The position numbers and the translations under genes were made by a program. The notes under the pieces are model-generated. The model did not search any database. It was not told the origin of the DNA and worked only from the letters and a program-made list of their open reading frames with translations. From Clitopilus passeckerianus (lineage: Eukaryota > Basidiomycota > Agaricomycetes > Agaricales > Entolomataceae): a stretch of 64,000 nucleotides of DNA. Position 1 is the first letter of the stretch. Each line of letters starts with the position of its first letter. The DNA lies in the NCBI GenBank assembly GCA_944990035.1, contig CALYLX010000124.1:362794-426793 (forward strand), written 5' to 3'. Below are positions 24,035 to 38,100 of the stretch, one piece after another.

Positions 24035-25325
24035 GGGGCCAACCGGTGCGATGACTGCGGAAGTCGGGTGGCAGTTGCCTAGAGTCAGCCCAGGGATTGG
24101 CAGTCGGCGTTCCTGGACTAAGTCATTGAATGGCTGACTACGGACACGTTCGACGGACGCGTAGCCAAGGCGGCAGCGACATCCGTGGGTGGGAGAAGGA
24201 CAATCATGGGCATGTGCTGGCCGTCGGTCACGGCCCCTACGTGGTCATCGGTTCGCCACGCCATGCACAGTAGTTCGTTACTGCGCCGAACCGTGAGTTG
24301 CCTCAAGGTAAGCAGAAGTAGCGGCCAAGGCGGAAGCTGTACAGTGGTGTTGATATTGCTGATGATGTCGATGTGATGTCGTCGAGTCTTGAGCATTGAG
24401 GCGGATGGGGCGGGGAATAATTTCATATGAGATGTGATAACGAGTGATGACTGTTGTGCCGCGATTGGATGAATGGGCTGATGACGACGGCGCGAGGTTC
24501 CACCACCAGGACTATGAAGTCAAGATTTGCAGGTGATAATTATATACACGTACCCTTGCATACCCCATTGTATGACGATGATGCGATATGGCATATATCA
24601 AAATAGGCGAGGATAGAAATCCCATCGAGCTCTAGATCAAAGCCGGAATTTCGGAGAGCAGAGTAGTCAGTTGACAGGGAGAATGTCACTCACCGCAAGT
24701 CCCATGGCCGCCGCGCCATATACCTCCACTACTAACTTACCTGCGCAGAGTCCGAGTGACGGAAAACTCAGTTGGAGGGACCCAGGAGGGCAGATGGTTG
24801 AAATTATAACTTTATTAGGAGGGTAATAACGATGCAATGGATGATTGATATGGAACAAATGCTGATGGTGATGAGTATGCATGAAGTAAAACAACAGGGA
24901 TATGCAAAGTCGATAGATAGGTAGATAATCATATGAGTATGTACAGTAAACGAAAGTCTTCCATCACAGAGACACGTACGGTTGCGAAATCTGGAATCCG
25001 AGAGCTTCGCACCGCGAACCAAAGGGAGGTAAGGTATAATGAGCTGGAGGCGGGGATATTAGATGGCACCGTAGACTTCAAGTGTGTATGATGAGATGTT
25101 GAGAACCGGTGTCTGTCCAGCGGCCGTTTATGGTGATAAAACTTTTTTGCCACGCGAGGAATATGTTGTCGCGAGATGTTGAAGAAATACAAGAAAGGTG
25201 AGATGATGATGGGATGCATGCGAGAAAACCGATGTTGATGATGAAAAAAATACAATGCCAATGCCAATGCAAGTGAGAGAGAAAGAGATTAAGAGGAGGT
25301 CGAAGCTCGAGTGAGGGATCTCAGC
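24035..25325. other. gene-poor region upstream of 24034, downstream of the cyclin
   Basis: Rich in short ATG/GAT-type purine-pyrimidine runs, giving artefactual His-rich frames on the minus strand. It probably contains the long 3' untranslated region of the cyclin gene. No convincing gene. Confidence 0.35.
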
Positions 25326-26469
25326 TCAGATGACATTGACACGGACAGGAAGGTGCGAACGAGGGTGGTAATCCTGCGATGATATCCGGCTATGACCGTG
25401 GTGGCGGATGGTGGCAGGCAGTGGGATTGGAAAGGAATGAAGGAGATCGGCTTTCGATGGGAGTGTAACACCAACAACTTTCTGGTTTTCCTCTGGAGTT
25501 CGTAGAGGTGTGGAAGATGCTGATGAGGATGAAGGTGTGCGGGGTGCGGAGGAAGCAGGTGATGAGGATTCGGGGCTTGAAGGCTCGAGAGGTGGCACGG
25601 GCAGCTGCTTCTCGGTCAATGACCTTGCACGGGTGTGGATGAATGACCTTGCGCGGACGGCGGGTACAATGCGGGTGGCGGCAATAAGTGCTTCGTGGTG
25701 TGGGAGGAAGTCGTGCTCGGCGACGCCAAGTTCGAAATCGAGAACGTCCAGGAACTCGCGTTCAATTCGGCCAACGTCTCGCTTGCCGAATACACCGGTG
25801 CACAGGGCCCAGTGGACGTTCTTTAGTGTGGAATCGTTAAGGTACTGGGAAGAGTCAGGTTAGCTGCATTTCTCTTAGAATGGAAATCGTAGGCCACACA
25901 CCTTTGATGCACAGATTAGTGCGCCAAGGAATACTCGCTCATGTGCCCATTCCTCAAGAGCAATATGAAGATGAGGCTTAGCACGAGTAACGTAGACAAG
26001 AGCTCCGAGGAGGGTGGACATGGAGACTTCAGCGCGAGTGATGACATTCGAAGCGAATGTGGTAAATTTGATCAGCTCTGGGTTGCGAGCGGCGGAGCGT
26101 CCTCTATCAGAGGTAGAGGGGCGGCCCATTGCATAGTCGACTGTTTCTACAACAGTATCGACAACATAGTCTAAAAAAGTATGATTAGATATGACTCTCG
26201 ATTTTCCTTGGACTGTTGTACTTACCGATGACCTGCCTGGAGATCTTGAGGTTAATGAGCTCCATCATGGCTGGTGAGTGTGTCGAAGGATCCACCAAGC
26301 TTGCTGGATGTACTGGCGAAGACATGGGAGCAGGAGAGGACATGTCAATGTCGAACATGTTACTTGCCGGGGGAGGTGACTGGATGGCATTTGGAATGAC
26401 CAAGTGGTTATATAAAGGTTTCGGGGAGGGAAGAGAGCCGACAACGGAAAATCGAGTGAAACGACTCAT
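25326..26469 (-). CDS. Pcl-type G1 cyclin (Pho85 cyclin family)
   Basis: Three exons (26469-26226, 26170-25902, 25844-25326) close to 343 codons plus stop. The cyclin N-terminal fold is seen in FTTFASNVITRAEVSMSTLLGALVYV, HIALEEWAHERVFLGALICASKYLND, VHWALCTGVFGKRDVGRIE and REFLDVLDFELGVAEHDFLPHH; the last segment is the hallmark of Pcl1/Pcl2-like cyclins. The tail is Ser/Pro/Thr-rich (SSPESSSPASSAPRTP), which fits phosphorylation and turnover. By family it activates a Pho85/Cdk5-like kinase and works in G1/S progression and polarity. The exon phases support the start at 26469. Confidence 0.88.
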
Positions 26470-29400
26470 CCACTTCCAAATTCGGTTTGACTAATCTCCG
26501 GTAACTTCAAATCGAACTGGTTTGCCCAAGCGGTGAACCATTGTGGCTCGGCACCCACTCTATCCCTTTTGGGAATCCTGTGCCTTCCACACTCAACTGC
26601 GGGTATGCCGGTACCCTTTCGTCTTACTACCGCAGTATTCACTGCACCAGCAGTAGGACACACTGGAGGGCGTAGGTACACATTTACGCGATTAAACAAC
26701 AGTCCTATGCTTGTCGGTTCACAGATTGTTCATTCGAATGTAATTCCGCACGTATCGCCCTTGCCATGCCGCGTCGAGTCAAGAACAGTCAGCTGGCATC
26801 AAATTTCTGACTGTTTCCCTTTAGCAATCCACACATCATCCACATCCTCTTCCCTCGGACATCGTTTGCTATGCCATCCAAGCCTGTCTAGCCGTCGCAA
26901 TGGTACCACCTTGTGGATACCTACCTAATAATGCACTGTTCACTTCTATAATCGATGTTGTCCAATTCTTCGTTGTCCGTTCCGATATCTCGACCAATTC
27001 GACCAACGTTCTTAGATCGGGACGGTAACCGTACGCTAAAGAGATCTCATGACTGGCCATTCATTGGGGAAATTGCGTACAGATGGCGGCAACCCATTTT
27101 GGGACGAGCGGAAAGGGTTGCGGTGCTCAGTCATCGATCATCATAGAATATTCTCTCACACATAATGACAATGGGGCCATAGTACTGAATTACACTAAAT
27201 GAGCCTCTTCAACAGCTTCGTCAGCGCTTCTCGCTCATGGCCGTAGCAGAATAATCCAGGGTTGAGGCGAATTACATTCCAAAGGTTTGTTTAGCCTCAG
27301 AACAATGGGTGTACAAAGGACGGCCATCACGCGCAAGTTTCTTTTTAGGGGCAAACAATGCACTTTCTTTCAGTTCGACTCACTCAAACTCAGGCGCTTC
27401 CGTCCCTACAATGGGTTTCTACGCGCCAAGCAGCTTGAATTAGCGTTTCCACATTTCAAAACACGTCTACTCTGTGCCAAGGAGATTGGCCATGGCCAGG
27501 ACTATCTATAGGTGACTATATTCAAGCAAACTGACGAACCTGGCATACTATCAATGCTCCTACCTGCGCGGACGGCTAACGCCAGCTTCGTCCCTGCCTA
27601 CACCTCGAGCAAGTACGTTCCGCTGCGATATCGGGACATCAGCACATAACTTTGAAAGGCCTCGGTGAATATCTTCACATGCTCGGATGCTCACATGTTC
27701 AAATGCATGCCTAATCCGGCGTAAGTACTCCCAGAAAAGGCAATCTCATTCTCTGTCGCTGCCATCATCATCGAGGCATCGACACTGAGAGACGCAGATG
27801 AATCTAAGAGTGACGACTACGTGCAGGGTAAAGTTGATGATTACAGTTCTTGCTGACTATGGGGTATTGGAGAATCTAATGACCGACCGTAACGGATGTG
27901 ATTGGGGCTGTGATGCCTTCGCTCTGCGCCATCTCACAACTATGTTCTCAGCTCAAATGGTCATGCTCGGCCGCCTAGACCCCTGGAGTGAGGTCAAACG
28001 CGTCCTCTCCCCAGTCCTCCTCCAAAGATCGACCGCGTCGCATCAAGTAACATCCTCGGAGACATCATTTCTTCCCTCTGTCACCTCCCTACCTAACCCT
28101 CCTCTCGCTACGCCCTCCGCTTTCCTCATATGGAAACCAAACTCGTTCTGGTCTGCTCCATCTCCAATCCCAACACCGGTGGTCCAAACTTGGTATGCAC
28201 TCCCTGTTCTGAGATGCTTTAAGTGGAATTATGGTGATTGGTGTGGACTGGTAGCAACGTCGCCCTGTCTATCTGTCTGCCACGCCTATTTGAGAAATGA
28301 ACATGATGACGATGTCTCGTCGATTTCTTGCTTCGCGACCAGCGGGTTTTTGAGTACGGATCTGGCTTGGGATATACTTGAGTGCTGAAGTGAGTATCTT
28401 TGGTGAGTTCTTTGCCTGAAACGGCGGACTTTTTGAAGTATTTCTATTCCTTCTGTCGATCCTCTTCGTCCTCCCGTAATGCTCTCTGGACCCTAGCTAC
28501 TAATGAACATCCATCTCTATTCATCCTTGGTTCACGGACATACCCTCACATCAGCGTGGAACACTTTTGCCTCGGCACGTCAACTTCAAGAATATCCTCT
28601 CTCGAGTAGATTTCAATACTGATTATGAACTCTTCTCTGGCTGCCTTTCGCTGCTAATCCTATCACCATGCGCCGCACATAAATCTAGGCGCTCATGTTT
28701 GGTCGCTAAGATAGGGTCGTGGCTGAACCCAGAGTAAGTTTGGCTCTTCATCATATCCATTCATATATAGCACTTCTCCACCATCAGTAGTACGAACGAC
28801 CACACATTGCTCTATAGGCTCTTATCAGACACGATGTCGGTCTCCCATGCTGCTCATCAACGGAGTTTATAGAATCTGAAGCTACGACGAAGATGGCGCC
28901 ATGGAAGAAGCTTTGGAGATCTATGAGGCTTCTGGTTGCGGTATCGTAGGCTCTAGCTTTCACGCTTTCATATCTGCCGAAAGGTTCTGTTTCTAGAAAC
29001 TGGAGCTCCACGATGCTGCCAGTGAACGGACGTTTCGGTATCCCTGGACGATGATTTCGAATTCTATACCACCAACGACTCCAGCGAGACGCCCGGGCGG
29101 GCCGCCGCATGCCTCGGATTCCCGGTCTTAACCTGCGATCTACGGAAGCTCCTTTACTTTTGATGGCGTTTTCTCTATGGATTTCAGGTTCATTGCCCCG
29201 TCCTCACCAGGGTTTCATTCCGAAGTAACTTCAGCCAATCAGAGCGCTTTCAAATTGAGACTGTTAGCCAATCTCAGTTATCAACCCGGCTCCAGTCATT
29301 TGATGCACTTTCAAGTTTTTCGGCAGCCGGTGAGGACCTCCTCGTCTGCATGGGCATGAAAGTTGGGCTGAGCAGGTTAAAGATGGACAGGCCAAGGAGC

Positions 29401-32400
29401 CTGTCGGGGGGGAGGAGTGGTTGATAGCAGTTTAGTGGTGGATCGACTTCGAGAAGTCTTGGAGGTGCTTCTGTGGGTTGACTTCCATGCATTTTCTCTA
29501 CTTCTTCTCTGAAGTCCGTACGAATGGTATTGCTACCTTCTCATACATGTGTAACGTCCTTTATCTTTGTGATACGATCCGGTTCAGTTCAAACCTTGTA
29601 TTCTATTGAGATTGGCATCGAGCAATTGCATGTGGTTTAATGATCAGAGGAATGCAGTCCGCTCGTGTCAATACTGACTCTGGACGTCGAATATTCTTTG
29701 GATCTCAATCATTATTCACTCATTCCGATCAAGTACATCTCAACCTCTGGCAGCCGTGCCCTGACAGGCCACTGGGTGGACTGGCTAATTGATTATGAGT
29801 TCAAGCGCTCAATACTCCGTCTGTTTGACATATCCTCGAGAGATACCCGGGCTCGCCAATCCCTAACTCAGGAAAATCCAGAATTTCTGAGATCAGAGCG
29901 AGTCGTCTATAGACGCGCCGCATAACCAGCTGGACATTGACAAGGTGCCATCAACCACCTATCACCTTTACCCTGCACCCTTCAGGTCCCAACTGCTTCA
30001 TGACAGTTCAAAGGCTTCGACCTGTTCTTTCTTTTGAACACCTAGACACTATCCTCAGCGACAGGTGCGGAGGACTACCAGCTTCTCCACAATGTGTACT
30101 TTCAGCCGAAGCTCGCAAGTGGTCCGACAGGCGTTCATGGCTGGTTCAGATTGAAAAGTTTACTTCATTGCTTGGCTGTGTCATCATCTTAAGGAACGAG
30201 ATCGTTTCTGTTCGCTTTAGGCTAGAAGGGCGGAATGCAAACCGCCACCACTGACGATTATCCTGCGTCACTTGACTAAAGTGCTGCATGTCGCCTCGGA
30301 AGATATGCGCCGTCCCCTATCCACACATAGGAGATCAAAGTAGACTGGCCTTGCAAACAGATTCGAATAATGAGTCCTTGAAGATCAACGGAAGCTACTT
30401 TGAGGAGTGCCTGACGCGTTGCTCAAATGTCGATTTGGTCATGCGGCTTGCGATCACACTATGCTGTGCTATAGTGCTTTCGTAACTTCGGACTCGTCTT
30501 GCGGCTTCAAAGATCATAGAGGTTATGCGGACTACCTGTAAACCACTTCTGGCCTGAACTGAACTCTTCCAACCGAAATGGCGCAAAAGAAGGAATCTAG
30601 ACCCAGAGCGACAGCAAGCTCGCACGAAAAGGGCGAATAGAAGGCCAAAAACTCAATACATAGTGATAAATTGGCTAATGTTGTTGGTTCAGCCGAACAA
30701 ACGGCCATTGTACATACGTTGCGGGAGCAGATGTCCCCTGCCAGCATTGCACCACGCGAAAGCCTGAATATTGAATGATAACCTGACAGGAGTGAATGGA
30801 CAGGTTCCGGCATCGATTGAGTCCGTGTTTGGCTGAATCGAAGATCCTGATCGCTTCCTCGGTTGATCGGTGCCAAAAGGGCACAAACCATCTCTTTAAA
30901 AGGCAATATGCGGCTTAATATTAATGATGGAATATTGCTGGTCCTTCTGGCGATCAGCGTACTGTAAGGTGGAAATTAATGTGGATTGCCTGCATGCTAG
31001 TAGCGAGAATATCATGGGAAATTCAACATACGATATTCGCTCAAGATGCGTCTATCCTTTTGGTACTTACTTGGTACTGACAGTCGGAAGTAAGTTCAGC
31101 CAACAAGGTGGATAAGATGCATGTCAGAAGACAAGACGAACGAGATGAGGACAAGAAGGTTTGAACTCTTCAAACTTTTCTTGAACCAATAGGGTGTTTT
31201 CCAAACACGAACCAGCCTTGAGCGGTATGCAGATGGTACAATCTCTACACAACAGGGCTCAAACTTAACTCCACGGATCCCACAATATTTATTCCGTATT
31301 ATACTGGGTTTCCAATGTCAATCCTACCTGACAACCCGTCGCTTGGACCCACCCAAAACACATCCTCCAACGACTCCGCCGGGCACATATTTCCTTACCA
31401 CACAGGCTCACTTCGCATATCCTGGTTCAGTTCTCATATTTGGCCCGCTAAGAGGCCGTCTGATGTTTGAGGCAGGAATAATCATTTCTCTCTGCCTGCC
31501 AGAATTGACCCACACCAAAACCCATCCTAATTCGCCGGCAACCATCACCGTTTGCCCCATTCCCCGCCACTCACCAAGGAAATCTGTATTGGTTTGACTT
31601 TTAGTGGAGCAAACGGACTCACCGCCACTGCATGCCGAAGTGATAAGATCTTAGAGAGCAGTGCAGAGTAATATTATGGGTGTGTGTATACGATCATTGA
31701 CGTCGTTTCAAGTTTGAGCTCACCGTAGATGATTCTGGAGGTAGTTCGTTGCTAACTAGTTCATAGCGACATGAAGTTGTCAAGCTGGAGCGTGGAGATG
31801 AGGTAGACTGGGCATTAGCGGGCGTATAAGGTGCGGAATCCATCAAGCCGTTCATTGCATTGCAGCTGATGCGCCTCCACGGGCGCCTAATCTACTTCGT
31901 CGACAAAGTGCCAGGGCTACACCGACGGCTTATCATTCTGGGAATTCCCGACGACTCTCGTGCCTTCCTCGTTCTCCGTTGTCGATCTCGACTTGCTATG
32001 AACATCTCAACATTCGCAATGCCACTTCTCCGAGTCTCGAGCCAGTCCTATTCAATGTTCAAACCCGCAGGAGAACCTCAACTTCAGCGACTCTGGCACA
32101 GTTTCACTCCCACATGGTCACTCGCCCTAACACAAAACATATCCGCCCCCAGTGTCGGGGCCAACCTTTGTTAAACCTCCGCGACGTCAAGTTATGGCCA
32201 CCCCAAGCGGGTTCAACCTGTACTCTGGGCTGGAAAAACGTCCCTCATTCTTCTGAACTTGGTTCATACGTCCTCGAACCAGTATGTTTTCTCATTGAAC
32301 TAAACATATCCAGCTCAGCCCCTTCTCTTCCCGCTTCCTCCACACGGCTTACGGCTACTGTCCTTGTTCAAAGGTCCCAGAGGCACAAAGATGATGATCC

Positions 32401-33023
32401 CGCAGAGGACATCTCTCTATATCCTACCCTCCCGCACCGACAATTAACCACCGACTGGCGATCCTAGCCGTATGTAGTAATTCTTCATTAGATCAATACA
32501 GATCATATGGCTTCCTCTACCTATCTCGGGGGCTATCAGGGCGGAAAGGCGCTGTAAGCCCGCAGACAAGACACTCTGGGATGTACCACCAGGTACGACG
32601 GCACTGATGTTCAGTTTGTTTGAATTGATTCAAGACTTGAGGCGTGATGGGGATTCGTGAAAGCGCCGGTGTGAGCGGTGATTGTATTTTGCGAAGATTT
32701 ATGGCGGAGTCATGACAAAGGTCGAACACGATGGAGCTTCGCGACGGGTCAGAATTGCAGGGTTGTGGACCTTAGAAAACCATCAATCGCGAAAGAAGTC
32801 GAGAGCACACTCGGAGCCAGTGAAGTTGCAGGCACGAAGCAGTGTATGCATGCATTCTGCAAGAAGTCATGTAAAAGCTACAACGAATCCACCGCACCCT
32901 GCGTACGAATCTCGACTGTAAACGTCCAAGAGGGGAATCGAATAATAATAAAGTCCATCACCATCCAGAAGCGAACATCCCACCCATACAGTCCGCCTCC
33001 AACCCCAACCCTCCCTCACCCTC
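26470..33023. other. 6.5-kb gene-poor region
   Basis: Many short overlapping frames on both strands. The longest (27798-28388 plus, 196 codons; 31979-32467 plus) show no domain, signal peptide or splice pattern I can defend. A few stretches could be decayed F-box or other accessory genes, but I cannot align them to anything in this window. No transposon proteins, long terminal repeats or tandem arrays are seen by eye. Confidence 0.4.
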
Positions 33024-35132
33024 CTAATACCCATTCTCCTTCGTCTTATTCTTACTCCCCTTCGGCCTCCCTCTAGGCCTCTTAGCCGCAGGCTCCAAAT
33101 CCCGCCCCGCCCCCACCCCACTAGGTCCATCTCCTCCTGACCCTCCAGCCGCATCCGAACTGACGCGCTTCGTACCCGCTGACGGGGCGGAGGCTGATAT
33201 TGACCCGCTTGCGCCGATAAGCTGTGGTGAGGGCGATGGAGCTGGACCGGTTAATCTGCGTTCGTTTAGGTAGCTGGATGTGAGAAGGGGTGTCAGCACT
33301 TGTTCTTCGGTAACGGATGATTGATGGGAGAAGAACAGAGACAAATGGAGGACAGTGAAAGGAACAGGTTCTATTGTCAAATGAAAGGACAGACGAAAGG
33401 ACAAAGGAGAGAAAAGGAAACTGAACGAGGATGAATCGAACTGAACGCATTGAGAGGACATCGAACTGGTGATCGGAGGACACAGAGGACAAGAACGTGC
33501 GGAGGAAGAAGCATCTTCGCGTGCGTCCCGGCTGCGGGTTAGCACTAGGCTAATGAACGCCCAGGCCATAACCGGTTCGACATATATTACCCCGTCACCA
33601 TGAAAGGCAGGAAAGGTCTTGATGTGCCCCAACCCACGCCAATCCACCCAGACATGTGTTGATGAGAGTGGAATCGACCCATCAACGAGGAGGAACGAGG
33701 ACAGAGGGACAAGGGGCGAATTTCCATATATGGAAACAGGGGATGTTGTATGACCGGACTCGTTAATAGAGGAACGGCCCGTTGTGACAGCAGAAATTGA
33801 ATTAATGTGATAGGTGATAGACACCCGAGAAGCTGGGTTGTATGTAGGCGGTTCGTTGGGACAAGATCTAACCCAAGCACGCTAGAATGCATGTGGAAGG
33901 AGGCAATAAAAGGAGGGGAAATGCGAATGCCGGCCCCAAGGTCCTAGATGAATTTCCAGAAACGAGCAAGACGTGACAAACTTCATGGAAGGACCGGCAA
34001 GAGAGAAATAGAAGCATGGGACGTAAGATGGACACTTACTGTGCTGCTTTCTCGTCTAGCGTACTCTGCAAACTCGGTAGCGGCGGTTGGCCCAGTTCTT
34101 GACGGAGCCTATCCACGTCGTTCTTAGCTGTGGTGTATTCGCCTTCGGTGAGTTGGTTCATTTTCGTCCGGAGTTCTTGACACCTGCGAAAGAGAATATT
34201 AGATCCCTGTCTCTGGGCGCATATAGTTGGGGAGGATAAGGTTATGTGAAGTGCGAGGCGGATATAGTATAGTCACGTTGAAGAAGAATGAAAGAAGTGA
34301 AGAGAAGGGAAGGTGAGTTAACGTACTCTTGTTCGATTTTTGTTTCTAGCATGTCGGCCTATAGGTAAGGTAGCATGTTATGTGAGTCGACGCGTCGGTA
34401 GGAAGTTGGTGGACGGATTGACTTTGTCTTTATGCTCGTTAACCTAGGGACCAAATCTCTGATTAGGGAAAACTTCTCAAAGACCAAGGCAAACGACATA
34501 CCTCTCGCAATGCGCTCAGTAGCCTCATCCGTTCGCTCTCGAGCCTAATCACACGACCACATCAGGATCCATCTCCTCAAAGTGTGAAATGCCCATACTT
34601 GTTTTTCTGCTCCTTGATGTCCTGTATCGTTCGGCCCTTTTCTTGAAGTGAGGCATGTGCTGACAGAATATGAGCAGTATGCAGTTGCAAGGTCAATGCA
34701 TGTTTTCTATATTCGGACGTCATGTCAGCGATAAGATTTTAGATCAAGGAATACGCGAACATACTTGAGTTCTGCGGTTTTTGCTAGATGCACAAGATCC
34801 TTTGTCCAATCACCTGTAGCGACTAACGGCGTACTTGTTGGTGCAGCCGAGCTTGTCGATGCTTGAGGTTGTGCCGCCGGCTGTGAGGGTTGTGATGGCG
34901 GAGGTGGTGGGTGGTGTACGGCGACCGGCTGTTGTAGTTGAGGAATCTGCTGATAATGCTGGGTATAATGGGCATGCAGCTGCTGCTGTGGCTGATGTTG
35001 TTGATGCTGGGTATCTCTTGGATTTATTCCAATGTTTTGTTGATTGTTGTTGATAAGATGTGGCGGATTATAATGGATGTACTGAGTACCCGGATGGTGG
35101 TGGTGGTGAAACTGAATTTGTTGTGAAGACAT
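33024..35132 (-). CDS. coiled-coil AT-hook protein
   Basis: Seven exons (35132-34765, 34706-34599, 34544-34502, 34443-34423, 34358-34327, 34183-34040, 33273-33024) close to 321 codons plus stop. The N-terminus is His/Gln/Pro-rich (FHHHHHPGTQYIHY; QHQQHQPQQQ). The centre (about residues 115-250) is a long charged coiled coil with EKGRTIQDIKEQKN, ESERMRLLSAL, DMLETKIEQECQELRTKMN and RLRQELGQPP. The C-terminus carries one AT-hook, KRPRGRPKGSKNK, which binds the minor groove of AT-rich DNA. It is likely a nuclear chromatin or transcription protein that dimerises through its coil; I do not recognise a named family. The 21-nt exon (34443-34423) uses a weaker GTCAAT donor. The last intron is 766 nt, far longer than others here. 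Confidence 0.72.
33274..34039 (-). other. unusually long (766 nt) intron of the AT-hook gene
   Basis: Bounded by GTAAGTG at the 5' side and ACATCCAG at the 3' side, with phases that join the flanking exons. A long open frame runs through most of it into the last exon, but it reads as compositional noise (Ser/Phe/Leu-rich from a pyrimidine-rich minus strand). Most introns in this window are 44-70 nt. Confidence 0.6.
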
Positions 35133-38100
35133 GATCTTCTCTGAAAAAAGCGACGGGAAAAGAAATCAAAAGTGTTTGGGGTCATCCAACAACAGAGTGC
35201 CAGGGGTTTGCTTGGTCTTGTTTGATCTCGAGGCTACTGACCATAATTGCTCCCTACGATGTCGATGAAGGGCAACGGTATTAACGGTCCGGCGGGCCAG
35301 CCAGTTCTCTTTATTTTCGCTTGATTCCAAGTCGAACCAGCCTACGAGAGCTTTCACCGAGCATACACCCTAGCGATGGAATAACCTGACAAAAATTGTA
35401 CTTGTTCCGTTGCCCGTGATCGACAGTCAGAGGGCCGAGTCCTATCAACCCGATAGAAAGCACGATCAGAACTTCATCCATACGCTGCTTATCGGGCGTC
35501 TTTGGCACGCCATATGAAGTTATAAGCAATATCCACGCTTGTCTGTCTGCCGTTATCATACGCCCTGAACATGAATGAGCCGACGCATTGTTACCAAACT
35601 CCCGACAGACCATGGCTCGCGGAACCAATTTCTTTGACGTAAATGAATGGAAAACGAACTGACGTGAGCTCCCATCTTGTGAACGTGCCATAAGAAAAAC
35701 GGCCCGAGGTTTCTGCGAACTCACGGCGGACGGGTGATGGCTCTTTGCCTATCCAGCCCTATCTTGTAAGATGTAGACGTTCAGCTATAATCCTATCATT
35801 ATAGGAGTTCGGCGCACGTCCCTACGTACACCGATTCGGTAGTTTTCGTTCTCGAGCCCAGTTGCCATGCTAGGCATGTGTGCAATGGAAAACCACCACC
35901 ACACGTTCCTCGTTCTCAATCTAACCAGAAGCGCCCTCTTAAGTATGTAGACCAATCAAATATGCGCAAGCATGCGTCTGCGCAGACGCCTAGATCATCT
36001 AGGCCCGTAGATCCCGTCACCACACTGCAATATACACAGGAGTAGATACCGACTCCAAAGTCCAGATCTACCCATCCATTAGAATCCGGAATGGAATAAT
36101 CCAATAGTCGTTGCATTCCCTGGTTCGCCTGGTTCAACCCGCATATCCACCGACTCGGATGGCACTCGAGCTGGCCCCTCCGAGTCGAGTGAACATACGA
36201 GGAAACCTACCGTGGACCTGTGATCAGATTCACAGCGAATGATCGACGGGCCAAGCACCACCACCTTTGGGACTCAATATTCTCGAATTTCCCATCCTCC
36301 ATCATTTCGACACATAGTACATAGCTTATGCCTAGGCGGGCTCTCACCATCTACACCTAAGCAATGAATTACTCCCAGCTCATACTGCAAGCGCAATATA
36401 TTCCGGGACGAATGCGCCGGACGGTTGCAGTTGATAGTGTATAGCCCAGGGTAAGCCTGAGAGGCATACACTGATCTTTGATACGCCGGGAGTTCGACTC
36501 GCAAGGGCCCTCGATGTACAATGTCATTGGTTGTTGGAAGAATGTCATGCGCTAGTGATTGGGTGGCTGTAGCTGGAGTGTGGTAGAAATTAAGGAACAC
36601 CCAGTAAGAATAGGACGAGGATCAGTAACTGAGCCCAACTGCCAACTGACACTTGACCCTCGGGCTATAGACGTCTACGGTGACCCTGAGGGTTTCCCCA
36701 GGTTCTTGTTATTTCTGTCAAATGTATACTGTATGACTGCTGGAGCGTGGTTTGGTTGGTTGCGATCACGGTGAGGATGAGTAGAAGGGATTAATTAGTC
36801 TTCAGAAAGTTCTTACCTCCACCTTCGCCTCACTCAGACATCAATGACGAGTATTAAGCATTCTCAGCCAAATATCCTACACGGGGGTCAATCACCATCG
36901 TGTACGAGGCTGATAGCTTACCCCCTATCCCAGAGTCATACTTAGAACCTTCGGCGCCGTAATACGCAGCTAAACTATGAACAATCTCCGTTATACGAGT
37001 AGATCCACTGATAAACGTAAGAATATCGTGAACCACCTCCAAATTAATCTATGAACCAGTGAATTTTAGCGGTGAACCACTGCCGCGCTTTGGCTCTCAG
37101 CTATTTCTGCGGAAGGTATGATGGAGCGTTTAATGTGGCGCCGGCCAGCCTCCACTAGACTAGGAACCAGTTCGTCGTGACCAGTCATTAGGACACGACT
37201 GGAGGCAGATCCTAGCAAATTTTAAAGCTAAAAATTGAAAGTATTCCAAGAACTGGTGACTATATGTTGAATTGGTGGCAATATAATGGCGCGGCCCGTG
37301 CACGAGGCGTTGAAGAGCATACTACTACTGCTCCTCCTACTTCTGCACTCATCTGATCGGCCGTTGATTGAGATCGCTAACTTCGAACTCGGAGGAGCAC
37401 AGGACTGGTGACTGCGTCACTATGAGAGTGCCTGACCCTCACGACCACGACCACGTTTTACAAGAATTTATCGAGGTCTGGCAGCCGGAGGTCAGTTGGG
37501 CGCGGTTGTCGAATTGGATTCTGATCTAGATGCAAGATGTCATCAGCGAAAGTAGAATACGATCATGGTCGATGTTGACATCGACATTTTGGCGAAGCCA
37601 GGGGACATGTCAATTCACCTGGAAGCACCTGATCGGTGGGGTGGCAAGAATAGATCGCCACGCGAGTACGATCAAGATTAAACAGAACAGAAGAGCCAAT
37701 GAACTGCCAAACTGTGGTCGAGGAGAAGGATTGAAGCAATAAGTCAGGATGAACGACTGCTGTAGAGCCTAGATACCGAGGTTTCCTCACTGCGGCTCGG
37801 GAGGATTCGATATTTCGTATTTTGTCCAAGATTTTACCGTCATCCATGGCCGTGGGGTTCGGATGTCCTATCATTAGTTGAAGGTGATTGATTGCGAGTG
37901 TTCCGGGAAGCACATACAGAGGCTACCTGGAAGCAGAGTAAATGACACGACGGCTTTTGAATATCTCTCAGCGGAATGGGGAGCACAGAGGTGACGGAAT
38001 GCGAATCTGCTGTTGGTCTCTTCCAGATGAAGTAATAATTGAATACGATCACCTTAGCCGTCTACAACAGTTCGGAATGCGCCACGAGCAATTTCCAGGC

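Noticed and set aside
27798..28388. 196-codon plus-strand frame
   Set aside because: No domain, no coherent splice neighbours, no paralog; could be chance in a gene-poor region.
33274..33824. Long open frame on the minus strand continuing upstream of the AT-hook exon
   Set aside because: It reads through the 766-nt intron; composition is Ser/Phe/Leu-rich noise and the spliced model closes in phase without it.
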